A DNA stretch of 64,000 bases from Erythroxylum novogranatense (lineage: Eukaryota > Streptophyta > Magnoliopsida > Malpighiales > Erythroxylaceae). Location of the stretch: the NCBI GenBank assembly GCA_029891385.1, contig CM057228.1, positions 86,962,304 to 87,026,303 of the forward strand, given 5' to 3'. This document shows, one piece after another, positions 25,061 to 36,127 of the stretch. How positions within the stretch are numbered: position 1 is the first letter of the stretch; each line of letters starts with the position of its first letter. The notes beneath the pieces were generated by a model. It saw nothing but the letters and a program-made list of their open reading frames with translations. It was not told where the DNA came from and ran no database searches. Made by a program: the position numbers and the translations under genes.

Positions 25061-25877
25061 AGGCACAACACCTCTTAATGTTGTTTATATGGCTAACCAA
25101 AATGGACCCAAAATGGCTTGGGTACCCATAAGAAGAAAGGATGCTTCTATTGTAGGTACAAGCAAGGGATGAAAAACCATCAAGCACTTGGTACATTGAT
25201 AGCGGATGCTCAAGGCACATGAGTGGAGACAAGAACCTATTTGCAAAAATTAAACCAAAGAATCAAGGTTATGTTACTTTTGGAGACAACAACAAAGGTA
25301 AAGTCATTGGTATTGGTAAAGTGGGTAAGGAACCTTTGCCTACCATTGACAATGTTTTGCTTGTTGATGGGTGAAACATAACTTGTTAAGTGTTTCTCAA
25401 CTATGTGATATAAATTTTAATGTAATTTTTGAATAATCACATTGCATGGTTAAGAAGGATGGTCATGTTGCTTTCATTGGTTTGAGACATGGTAATACAT
25501 ACATTGTCGATTTACTTGATGATAGTTCTTTTAATGAAAAGTGTTTGGTGACATTAGAAGAAAATGCATTTTTATGGCATAGAAAATTAGGACATGCTCC
25601 TTTGCCTTTAATTTCTAAACTTTCAAAAAATGACATTGTGAGAGGTTTGCCTAAAATAAAATTTGTTAAAGATCGCTTGTGTGAATCTTGTTTAAAAGGC
25701 AAACATGTTAGAGAATCTTTCAAACCAAAGAAAGAAATTTGCACATCTAGAATTCTTGAACTTGTTCATATGGATTTGATTGGACCATCTAGACATGCTA
25801 GTCTTAGTGGTAAATTATATGTCCTTGTTATTGTGGATGAATTTTCTAGATTTACACTTGGGCTGAAATGTGACTGA
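25061..25877 (+). pseudogene. pol: Copia pol: protease and amino half of integrase, truncated
   Basis: The protease active-site phrase WYIDSGCSRHMSGD lies near 25187-25230, with the frame changing around it. A second frame (25446-25877) gives the GAG-pre-integrase region and the integrase zinc domain HRKLGH...CESCLKGKH. It then gives the start of the catalytic core (LVHMDLIGPSR, then IVDEFSRFT). The similarity stops abruptly at about 25858. The other integrase acidic residues, reverse transcriptase and RNase H are all missing, and noncoding sequence ahead of the third ORF follows directly. This is one large internal deletion, not scattered decay. Confidence 0.85.
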
Positions 25878-25885
25878 TGTGGGAC

Positions 25886-26110
25886 AATAAGTCGATCTAT
25901 GATATACGCAGCCTTTGGGAATGAAGAAATTTCAGGATAAGTCGACTTATAAAGATCGACAAGTCGACTTATTAAGGTCGATAAGTCAACTTATGGAGGT
26001 AAACAAGTCGACTTATATCTACACGGATTCTTTAAAACCTATTCTTCTTTTCATTCTCCGTAAACCCTCTCTCTCTAAACCTTAAGATTCATCTTCTCCA
26101 AGTCGACTTA
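25886..26110. repeat. Second cluster of AAGTCGACTTA palindromes ahead of ORF3
   Basis: At least six copies of AAGTCGACTTA or one-base variants occur between 25886 and 26110. It is the same motif as in the LTRs but with different spacer sequence. A pyrimidine-rich stretch with 'aaaccctaa' (26040-26274) then leads to the ATG of the third ORF and looks like a plant 5' leader. Confidence 0.85.
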
Positions 26111-26274
26111 CAACTCTCAATCTCATCAAATCACATTACCTATCTTCAATCGACCATCTTTAGCACAAAACCCATTCTCTATCTCTTCAAATCAACCTTC
26201 TTTTTCGAAAACCCCTCTCTCATCTTTCTCAAACCCTAACTTTCATTCTTCTCAAACCTCTCTCTAAAAAACCC

Positions 26275-27569
26275 ATGGTTCCACGCAAATTTACAAGGAA
26301 AGGCAAAGAACTCGCTCCTCCACAAGGTCCCCGTGTTCACTTTGAACCACGAGTTCATGGGTCTTCTTCGAGGGGATATGCTTCCAGAGAGGATGATGTG
26401 GTTGAACCTAGGTTTGTCTCAAGGGAAGAACAAAATTTGTATTACAAGTTACTCCAAAACGAAGTATTAATTCCTTCAATGAGATTTGATTGGAGTGAAC
26501 TAGACAATAGTGAGTTTTCATATGTGTTTTCTGAAATTGTTAATCTTGGGCTGCGAGAATTTTTAGGTTATCAGGATGAGATTTATGAAGATGTGGTTAG
26601 GGAGTTTTATGCGAATCTCAATGTGATTGGTAGTAATGTTGATGATGGAGTTAATCTGAAATCCAAAATTAACGAAAAGGAAATTTTTGTGTGTGAAGCA
26701 AATATGTGTACTTTATTTCGGTTACCTAGAGGATGAGTCCGACCCAGAGCTTCATTTATAGATTTTGATATTTTGAGAAATGAGGATGGTGAAACCGATG
26801 AGGAAGCCGAAGAAAATTTCGCTATCTTGAAGAGAAAGAAATTTGAATCGCTTAGTAGACTCATTACGATCATAGCCCTCCATTTGAAGCAATGGACTTG
26901 CCTTTAAATTATCGTTTGCTACATTATGCAATTAACAGGGTTGTTTACCCGAAGAAGGCAAGTAATAATCAAATTACATCATTGGATAAAGAAATTCTTT
27001 GGCATATGGAAGAAGGGAGGAAGATTAATTATCCGAGTCTGATCATCCAAATGATGCGGAAAAGGGCTAGTCTGTTACGTGGTCAGCTTAAAGGGAAACC
27101 AGTCCGGCATAAAGGAATGTCATATGCAGCCTTGATTTCCTCTCTCTCTCAGTTACAAAGATGTTATTTGAGCAATTATGCTCATTATCTGTATCCTCAG
27201 AACTGGAGGTTTACCCCCTACAATTTGAGAAGCATGAAGTTGGTCAAAACCGTTAAAAAAGCCTGGGTTTACTCCTATCATGTCGAGAAGCTAGGACTAA
27301 CCTTGGAGGGTGAGCAAGTGCCTCCACGATAGCGTTCTAAGCGGGCAACTAATCGTCCGAGTAGCTGTCGGCCAAGTAATGTAAGAAGGAGTGAGGTCTC
27401 TCATGAGGAACTTGCTGACATTCGTGATCAATTGGATGATTTACATGATCGTGTTGATAATATACAGAGTGTGTTTCATGGGTTGGCGAAGAAAGTTGAT
27501 GCACAACACCGCATGCTCAATAATATTTTTAAGAAGTTAGGTTGTAGGCATGATGATTCTTCATCATGA
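26275..27569 (+). pseudogene. Third ORF of the copia element (env position), broken
   Basis: An ATG at 26275 opens a basic N-terminus, then a globular region with YEDVVREFYANLNVIGSN and a KEIFVCEANMCTLFRLPRG stretch. This organisation is recognised from plant retrotransposon-associated proteins of the 'putative plant transposon protein' type. TGA at 26734-26736, a frame change near 26880 and TAG at 27330-27332 break it. The second half (from 26892) continues to TGA at 27567-27569 and ends in a probable coiled coil (ELADIRDQLDDLHDRVDNIQ). I see no signal peptide or transmembrane segment, so an envelope role is not supported. Its function is unknown. Confidence 0.75.
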
Positions 27570-27869
27570 TGTGTATTGCTTTTGCCTCGACCAACATTTC
27601 TTCTTTTGTTATTTCAAGTGTGTGGTGCTTTTTATGACTTTTTGATATTTGTATTAACTGTTGGATTGCTATGTTATGTGATAACTTTGCATTTCTTTGT
27701 ATTTGTTGTTTTGTTTGTGAATTAACTCCCATTGCGACAATTTTTTGTATTGGTTTTTGATTATGACAAAAATGGGGAGTAATATTGGAAATTGATATTT
27801 GGTATCCTTTAGTCACAGTCATTTGATTAAGGGGGAGTGTGTTTGATTTGAGACTATCTTGATTTCTAT

Positions 27870-29820
27870 TATAACATCCCACCTCCGATGGGAAAGGTAA
27901 AATAGTAATTTGGTCAGGGATGAGAGTGATTAGGACTGATTTGGCATTTTCATGCATACTGGTATTTGTGAACAGTGAATTTTTGCACATGAAAAATAAC
28001 TGTACATGCATTCATGATATTTTCCGGTATTTGGGCGTAAACGGAATTTTATTGTGAATAATGTGGAAATTGTGTTTGAAAAATTTATTGGAGTGAATTT
28101 TTGTGTGTTTTACATTTTAAGGGATTTTTAGGAAAAAATCGCTAAGTGGCGAACCGGTTGATTTTTGGTATCGAAAATTTCTGTCCAATGGTACTGGACT
28201 ATTGGGTACATTATTTCGGGATTGAAATTGGAACCATTGGAATTGAATGGGTTAAAGATTTCCTTTATTAGGATTTCTTTTATTAAATGATATTAATGAA
28301 AAATGGATTTTTGTCTTCTTCCCATTTTTATGACAAGTGTCTTGATGACACCTCATCAACACATTAAAGGCTTGTGTGATTCTCGGTGCTTCTAGTGGAA
28401 TGAGTGAAAAGATTACTTAAATTGCTTTATTTCACCCATTCATCCGAAAACCTTCGTTTCTTTTCATCTCCATCGATTTTTTTTCTCCTTCTTTGAATGT
28501 TATTTCCTCCCACCTTAAGAGCCTTGCATGCATCCAAGTTACTTTCTTTCCATGATGAACTTACACATGCATGGTGTTAGAAGAGAGTGGAGAAGGTGTT
28601 GAGTTAGAGGATTAGGTAAAGAATTGAAGAGATTGAAGTTGGAAAAGCTTGATTAGGTAAGGTTTATGCTAAGCTTTCATTATGTTCTTTCATATGGTTG
28701 TTAGAAGAATTTATTGTGATTTTTATGTGCATTAATGTCATGGAATTTTGGAGATTTATGTTAAAGTGAATGTATGAATGATCTAGTGACTGATTTCTTG
28801 TCCATTTGGATGATTAGTGATGTGTTATTGGTATTGGAAGTGATAGGATCTAAGGTTAGTACCAAAGCTGGAAAATTGGTTTTGTACTGATTACAATGTT
28901 TTGATCATAACTAATGGTTTGGTTTTGCAAATGAGGTGCGGTTTGTGCCAAATGAAACTTTAGTTGATTGGCTACAATTTGTGTGAAATAGGTGGTATCA
29001 GAGCCCAGAAGTACGAATTTATCTGGGCACAGTTTGAAACATAGGTTAAGTTGCATGCATTTGAGTCGTGTCGTTGCAGACCATGGCAACTGATCCCTAG
29101 TCTGAGTCACACGAGTATAAATCCTACGTGTGAACTTGTGTTAAGTGATTAAGTGTGAGAAAAGTGAAAATGTATCAAAATGTGAGCCCATGAAAGTGTA
29201 TGAGCAATTAGGAATGGGAAAAAGGAAAAAAATGGATAAGGATAGCTATAGAGTACTGTGGTTATGAACCTTCGATTGTGATATAAGTATGACTACATTG
29301 GCATGGGCTGATGGAGAAAAGAAATGATATCAAAACGAATCAGGGGATTTAAAGTGGTAATATTATGGCGAAAGAAAACAAAAAGTTTTATAGCTTGGAG
29401 AGGTCCACTGTGGATATGAGAAATATATCGGTTAAAGTATGCCTATGTGAGATTCAAAGTTCGAGATGATGAGGTAATGAAAGTGTTGACTTGTATATGC
29501 GACGAAATGGGAACAATTAGAAATGAGCAAAAAGTATATGGTCCGATCAGGCAGATATGGATTCACTACATTTGTGTTAGTGGATATCAAAGATGATGAT
29601 AGCGAGATTGTAATGATATCAATATTGTACCGTAACGGTCTACTTTTAAACAAAAGAGCGAAGTGATTCTAAGGTTAGGAAGAAGTAGAAATGGTGAGAC
29701 GAAAGTGTCCAGATGAACTGAAATGGACTCGTGAAACGGTTATGATCATGAGCTCATGAGTTTGGGACCAAAATGGTTATGCGAATATGCGCCTTTTTTA
29801 TGTAGAGGCCGGGCTCTACA
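27870..29820 (+). mobile_element. Short gypsy-like insertion with LTR start and internal PBS
   Basis: The insertion begins TATAACATCCC (probably once TGTAACATCCC) and ends GGGCTCTACA. TCTAT flanks both sides (27865-27869 and 29821-29825). The first several hundred bases resemble the start of the gypsy LTR at 39037, for example 'gcacatgaaaa.taactgtacatgcattca'. A Met-tRNA primer-binding site (TGGTATCAGAGCCCAG) lies inside at about 28992, so this looks like 5' LTR plus leader without a normal 3' LTR. The last 22 bp form a small inverted repeat (TGTAGAG...CTCTACA). No coding domain is seen. Confidence 0.7.
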
Positions 29821-29948
29821 TCTATTAAATTCATTAGTTTATTAATTAAGGGGGAGACATACTAACCATCGAGACAAGGGATTAAAAACCTTGATCAAGT
29901 TTCTTGTTTTTCAAATTTCTTTTCAATTTCTAAATATTTTGTCATTAT

Positions 29949-29963
29949 CAAAAAGGGGAAGAT
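29949..29963 (+). other. Polypurine tract of the copia element
   Basis: The purine run aaaaaggggaagat immediately precedes the 3' LTR start TGTTGGACC. Confidence 0.85.
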
Positions 29964-31041
29964 TGTTGGACCAATGGTGGTTAACAAATTAAATCCCTTT
30001 ATGTTTTGATAATAATAAAATATATAGAATTAGTTAAGAAATTATTTCAGGTATTTTGGGATTATTATTGTGCAAATCAAGATGGGCAAGTGATTAATCA
30101 TTGAGGAATTAAGATGGAACCTTCCTTATAAGTGCAAGGGACATTAATAATGAAGATTATAGAAGATTTGATTGGATATTACCATTGAAGCCTACATAAG
30201 TCGACTAGCACATCATAAGTCGACTTATATATCAAGATCCGAACAACATAAGTCGACTAATACATGAAGATCTGTCAACACAAGTCGACTAATAGTCCAT
30301 AAGTCGACTTATCAAAGGACACAAGTCGACTTACACAGCATAAGTCGACTTATAGAAGAGCGGAGATAAAATTTTATGAAAAACGTTGATACAAGTCGAC
30401 TTACACTCCATGACAAGTCGACTTATGAGTACAACAAACTGATTCTGACAAAGTCAATTAGCCACAAATGGAAAGGAGAATATCAAGGAACGGTCATATC
30501 AATTATGCAACGGCTAGAATATGTTCCAATAGCTATTTTCTTCTAAATATAAAAGTGGATGATCAAAGGAGAAAGTGCTGAAGTTCTATAAGTGAAAATA
30601 CTCTTCTATTGCTCCAAAATTGCTCATTATTGTTCTTATCTTGTTACACAATTGTATTGAGCACTTGTTCTTTCATCTATATATCATTTCTCTTAAAATT
30701 TGAGTGACTAGTGAAAAGGTCACTTGTGAGGTAGGATTTGTGCCAAAAAATAAATCGATTGTATAGGTAACTTGAGCCGGAAATCAAGTGGTATTGTAAA
30801 AAGTTCACACTGAACTACAAAGTGTGCAATAAAGTGGTTTGTAAAATCCTAAGTGGGAGCTTAGGTAAAGGACGTAGGTCTTAGCACCTAACCTCTATAA
30901 AAACAATGTTTGCTCTTCTTCCCTACTCTTTACATTTAGATTTGATTAAATTGTTTTTGTGTGAATTAACTTCTGATTTTATTGTATAAAATTACAAAAA
31001 GCTTAAAGATCTATTCAACCCCCCCTTCTAGATCGTTTACA
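29964..31041 (+). repeat. 3' LTR of the copia element
   Basis: This 1078-bp LTR is nearly identical to the 5' copy, with scattered mostly transition differences. Its palindrome cluster (30196-30426) is better preserved than that of the 5' LTR. It ends GTTTACA and is followed by the TTTTA duplication. Confidence 0.95.
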
Positions 31042-31199
31042 TTTTAGACCTAGTCAAGTATTGAATATTTGGGTATTGAGCCTAAGACCCAATTGTATTA
31101 AAATATATCACTTAATAATTCGAGATTTTTTTTCCAACAACATGGAAAGGCAAATAGCTGAGGTTGTCATTTTCAGGTGCGATAGCTTCCAAATGAAGT

Positions 31200-31684
31200 G
31201 GCCTTTTGCTTCACAGGTTAAGAGTCAATTTTTTTCCTGTGAAAATCCACAATTTCTGCGACTCACCTGCATATCTCCAAAGCACAATGCAACATCTATT
31301 GAAATAGTTGCTACCTTCATTGAAGCAAATTCTCTAGCCTGCTTTTCAAACCCATAAATTCCTTTAAATTAACTTGAAATAATTTCTATAAGTTATAGGT
31401 ACTTGTAGGAACAAAAAAAAAGCTGATCACCCACAAGACTTTAAATATGAAAGAGCAATTTCTCAAGAAGGTCTGTGGTGTTTGCCATCCCTATGTCCAC
31501 TCAATGCTTCATATTCAACAATGTAAATATTTTCAGGAGATATTTCAACTGCTTGCTTATTAGACTCAACGAAGTAGTAAGATCTTACACTTTCTGGTTC
31601 AAATTCGGAATTAAGGTTTCTCAATAGTGCAATTACACTCATTGTCTTTCCCTTTCCAAGGAACACATGTTAGATATAACGCGA
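31200..31684 (-). pseudogene. ORC1: Truncated ORC1 (origin recognition complex subunit 1) pseudogene fragment
   Basis: On the minus strand 31684-31463 encodes a damaged Walker A region (FLGKGKTMSVIALLRNL). SPENIY.VEYEALSGHR follows, characteristic of the AAA+ domain of plant ORC1, the ATPase that helps mark replication origins in the nucleus. After about 70 bp without similarity, 31392-31220 encodes EIISS..KGIYGFEKQAREF and ASMKVATIS. A frame-shifted match to the ALEICRRAAE region follows, from the C-terminal part of the same AAA+ module. The middle (Walker B and sensor region, over 100 residues) is deleted. Stops and frameshifts make it non-functional. It abuts the copia LTR target site. I recognised the protein from memory of plant ORC1 sequences. 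Confidence 0.8.
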
Positions 31685-31699
31685 AATTTATTTGTGGAC

Positions 31700-32400
31700 C
31701 TAAGATCGACCATGAACTTGTATTAAGGAATAAATATAGCCCATAAGGTCTATATTATTGACTTTTTTGAATGCTAATGTATAATTTTTATTTAACTTCA
31801 TAAATCTCAACACTCATTTGATAATATTCTAGTGGTCTATTCCTGGATTACCTACATACATTCTAACAACAAATGTAATATCTGGTCTCTAATGAACATT
31901 TAGGTATACGTTAGGCTACCAATGAACTCTAAACTATGGGCATTCTTCATAGCCTCTCTCTATATCATTCTTTGGACATTGTGTCAAAAATAATCTTTTA
32001 CTATAAGAGATTGATGTTGTAATAGATTTAAATTCAACCATATTAAACATTTGCAACGCTAGCTCAATGTATACTCTGTGTGTGACATCTAACAAATATT
32101 AAGACCTATCCCGATGAATCTAAATACCTAGGATAAAAGATGCCTCACTAAAGTCCTTCGTGTCAAAATGCTTGGCCAAAAGTTCCTTCACCTTATGCAA
32201 CATTGTCAAGTCATTTGATGCAAGCAAGATATCATCCACATATAAGAGCATAAAGATAACTTTGCTCTGCTTGAACTTGTAACACCAGCATCTTTCAATG
32301 TTATTTTCCACAAAGACAAATGAGGTAACAACCTCATAAAACTTAAGATACCACTGTTTAGAGGCTTGTTTCAAACTATAAATTATTGTAGTTATGTAAA
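31700..32400 (-). pseudogene. pol: Ty1/copia reverse transcriptase-RNase H fragment
   Basis: On the minus strand 32374-32120 is open and reads LKQASKQWYLKF, then MLLYVDDILLASND with the YVDD catalytic motif, then a LGI end. Further on (to about 31700) the RNase H linker follows with many stops: IHRDRS, LTQCPKNDIERG, RPDITFVV. Neither gag nor LTR in this orientation is attached. It is an old fragment, cut at about 32400 by the next element. Confidence 0.85.
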
Positions 32401-32403
32401 TAT

Positions 32404-34492
32404 AGTGTCCTGGAAAGCAAGTGTATTTATATGTAACTTAATTTTCTTCCAGTTATAGTTTTGTAATGAAAATATTTATTATTAATGAAACAAAAGAGTT
32501 TGGTTTTATATATATGAGCATTATATATCTAGTTAAAAGGTACCGAGATTCTCTTGTAAGTAATAGACATATACATAGAGACGTATAGGAAACATTTATA
32601 TTATTAGAATCTAAATTAATTGATTCATAATTGAATAGTCAAGTTGGTCGCTTGATTATGGTTTAGATTGTAGTGTTGCAATTTATCCCCATGTAAGTAA
32701 AGGAGTTTACTTAAAGGGAATGATGAGTTTCATATCATGATATTAGTTGACTATCGATAATGGCACTATTAAATGAATATGGAATCAAGTATGTTTTAAA
32801 GAATAAAGTGGGTCGTTATTTTAATCTTAAAACATATAACTTAAGCTTTCATTTATTATGGACCACAATCTTGATAAATGGTGAACTCATATGTGTTTCA
32901 TTATAATTCTTGATATGATCTTTTATAGAGTATTAATCCAGTATCTGCATGTTAGAATTATTAATTGAAACATGTATCAAGGAATATTCACACAATTAAA
33001 GAGTTTATAGTGATATTATCACTTTTAGATGTTTTAAGGAGATTTGGTGATTAAACTGGCACTAGTAGTTTGATGGATTAGCTAACCATCAAGTCTTAAC
33101 ACCAAGATGAGATCTTGTGTGTTAATCACCATATAAAGTAAAACGGGAGATCTAGAAGGAAAAATCAACATAAGGGCAAAACGGTAATTTTACACTTTGT
33201 TGTGTGGTTGGCTATAATAATATTCATGATAGGGTTTGCAATTGGACATATTATTTGAAATATGTGTTCTCATAATATTTAGTGATTCAAGAGTTCAACT
33301 AATTGTCTTTAGTAGAATGACATTTAGTTAATAAGCTAGAATTTATTCTAATGAGATTAAATTAATTCTAGGCTTATTGGAGATTGAATTATCTAAATTC
33401 AATAAGATTCCCCACTTGGCTTTAAAGAAAGTTATCAAGCAAAGTAAGAAATATAAATGGAGGGTTTAGAAGCCCATAATTGAATGTTGGGCTTGCACTA
33501 ATTAATGGTTAATTAGAAGCCCAAATGTACATTTAGAAATGGACTAGAGTTTAGTTTAATTTGATTAATTGGATTGATTAAATTAATTTTTTTTTTAAGA
33601 AAGTAAAGTGCAATTTCGTTTTTTAATTAGGGCTGAATGTGCAATTGCACATTTAACATTAAATTGTTAAATAAAGATGGTCTTTATTATGGTTTATCAT
33701 CATTAAATAGAGTTATGAACTTACTATTAAATGGTTTAATGATTATCTTGTAATGATAACTTGTAACCTATTAGCATTCATTGGATTAAAGAAGAAAGAT
33801 GTACATTGGATGGACCATCTTCCTTCTTTCATGATCAAAAACGAAATTTATAGGCTGCATTTAGGTTAATAGACTTTTCATATAGTCATCTTAAAGACAA
33901 ATGAGAAGAGTCTCATTTAATGGCTTCTTTATGATTGATTAAATAAAGAAATAATGCATTGGTTGGAAAACTTTTCTTTCCTTTATTGTTAACCGAAAGT
34001 GTGAGGGAGTAAGAAGGGGTTCTTACATTTTTATCACTCTCTCTCTTATCTTGCATGAAAAAATCAAAAATTGCATGAGAGTGTCTCATTCTTGGTCTTC
34101 TTTCTTCTAAGAAATTTCTTCTCCAAAGTTTTCTTCTCCTTTCCCACCAAAGGATTGTTAACCAAGTTGTCCAAGAAGAACAAGTGGTAGATCGGATTGG
34201 TCGAGGATACAATATCGTAAAGAGGAAATAATATAAGAAGAAGAGGATAGATCATTTAGGAGATGATATATTGCTAAGGATAGGATAGCGCAGCGAGGAG
34301 TTAAAGCTGTAGTGAAGGAGTCGGTAGTATAGTCTCTATCTTGTTTATGTTTATTATTATCCTTATACCATATCATGTATAGATTGGCATGATGATTTGG
34401 ATATATTGCTTTTGGTGAAATTTAGATTTTCAAAAAATTTTGAAATCCACCGTTTCTCCAAATATGGCATGCTTTTATTTTTCGATCCAACA
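32404..34492 (+). repeat. 5' LTR of a second copia element
   Basis: The inner end ...TTTTTCGATCCAACA at 34492 is fixed by the primer-binding site that follows. The start is less certain; TGTCCTGGAAAGC at 32404 is the best TG start and coincides with the break in the RT fragment. The segment contains 'agcccaaatgtaca' phrases and a transcribed-looking 3' part, as in plant copia LTRs. The other LTR is not in the window. Confidence 0.6.
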
Positions 34493-34494
34493 AT

Positions 34495-34505
34495 TGGTAT
34501 CAGAG
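34495..34505 (+). other. Primer-binding site of the second copia element
   Basis: TGGTATCAGAG lies two bases after the LTR end, matching initiator Met-tRNA. Confidence 0.85.
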
Positions 34506-35930
34506 ACAATTTTCTTATGCATGATTTAGGTTTCTATAAGTGTGATGCATGGGTAGGCAATCATTTTTGTATGTTTCATATTTTAATGTGATAAAAATAT
34601 ATATGGTGTATGTTTTGCTCTTTTGGTTGTCCATAGATTCTAAAGTTACCTTGTAAGATTTCTTCATTTGGTTTGTAACAGGGTGGTCTATCATCGCCAT
34701 GTTTCCTCCTTGGTTTCATTTTTATGTTTACTTTGATTATGTAATGTACAAAATCGTGTAATGATGAAGATGAAGAAGCCATGGATTGAAGAAAGGAAGA
34801 GGTAAAGTTTTAGTTATGGTTATGGTGTCTTGGCTATTTTTCATTTTTTAGAAAACAAATGTTCTGGAATTTTGTTTTAACAAATTTTTGGTTGTATGAA
34901 TTTTTTTGTAACAAAATTTCATTTTTTACAAGTGCTGAAATTTTTATGTAATATTCATAAGTTTCGGTTTTGGTGAAAAACTAGTGCAGATTTTGTTGTC
35001 TTATGGGCAAAAATTCAATTTTATGAAAGCAAATTTTATGTCAAAAAGTAAAGCCATTACACACTTTTTACCGATTAGGCCGGGTCAAGTGAGCAAAAAG
35101 TTTGAAGCAGAAGATCCAAGTCCAAGAAGAATATTTTAGGCCTAAAAGGCTTGTAATTATTTTTATGTTTCTATGATGGACAATCAAATGTGGCTTATTA
35201 TTTCATGTAATGAATGGATAAATGAATGTAAATAATATTTGATGTTATGTGATTGCATGTCATTTAGAAAATTGGCCACCCTAGGCTTTACCACGCACTC
35301 ATTATGTATGAGATATATAATGAAACAATATATGATGGATAATAAATTGCATCTAGATAAGATGGTAATTAAAACTTAAATCTCAAAAATATTGAGTGGG
35401 AGAGGATACTCATGTGAGAGTCCATGGTCTCCAAATGACGGCCCATTTGCATGTGGTGAAGTGTTACTCCCCACCGAAGGGCATGAATCCTAGGTCTTGC
35501 ATGGTATGGGTTTCCTTAAGGATAAGTCCATTTATTGGTAACAAATGTGACCTTCCACTGAGGCATGATTTGCAAGTGAATCAAATGGTTAAACACTCAA
35601 TATATTTTATCAATAACCTGCCCACTGTAGCTCTGTTGGTAAAAGTATGGACTAAATTAAAACGCTTCTTTAAAAATTAAGCATGAAGATGCTTGATAGC
35701 TTTTTTAGTGGGAGGGTTCCTGTTTTTCTTGTAATGGATAAGATGGCCCATCATCACTTAGTCTGTTATAGATTAAAAAAATAACCATCGTATAAAGATT
35801 TAATTGTTTCTAAGTTTTGTTAAATCTATTATCATGCATACGTGCATCATGATTTTATACTAAGCTCCAATTTTATTGACTAGTATGCTCATATTTTAAT
35901 AATTTATATTTTTAGATATAATTAACCACA
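34506..35930 (+). other. Leader region of the second copia element
   Basis: About 1.4 kb of AT-rich sequence lies between the primer-binding site and gag. No domain is recognisable in the short frames it contains. Its length suggests an additional insertion or an unusually long leader. Confidence 0.5.
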
Positions 35931-36127
35931 AAATGAATCCACTAACTTTACTCTTGACAAATAACAAATTGGAAAATGGAGAGAATTTTAATGAATGGAG
36001 AAGTAACCTTGATGTTGTTTTTCAATATAAACGTATTTCATAGGCTTTAACTGAAAATGAGCATGCATCTCTAGGTGGAGATTCAACTCCTGAGATAGTC
36101 CAACAACATGAGCGTTGGCAAAATACT

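Larger units (their letters stand above)
12413..31041 (+). mobile_element. SIRE-like Ty1/copia retrotransposon with nested insertions
   Basis: LTRs of 1077 bp (12413-13489) and 1078 bp (29964-31041) are nearly identical. Both start TGTTGGACC and end GTTTACA. The target duplication TTTTA lies immediately outside both ends (12408-12412 and 31042-31046). A Met-tRNA primer-binding site follows the 5' LTR and a polypurine tract precedes the 3' LTR. Order inside is gag, protease, start of integrase, an intergenic leader, and an additional ORF in the env position. Reverse transcriptase and RNase H are absent, so the copy cannot be autonomous. Two later insertions (14058-24001 and 27870-29820), each with its own duplication, enlarge it. 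Without them and one copy of each duplication the element would be about 6.7 kb. Confidence 0.93.

Noticed and set aside
26275..27569. A true retroviral envelope gene in the copia element
   Set aside because: The ORF occupies the env position but shows no signal peptide, transmembrane helix or cleavage site, so only its position suggests envelope.
31061..31357. 98-residue plus-strand open frame
   Set aside because: It lies opposite the ORC1-like fragment, which explains the sequence on the minus strand; the plus-strand frame shows no domain.
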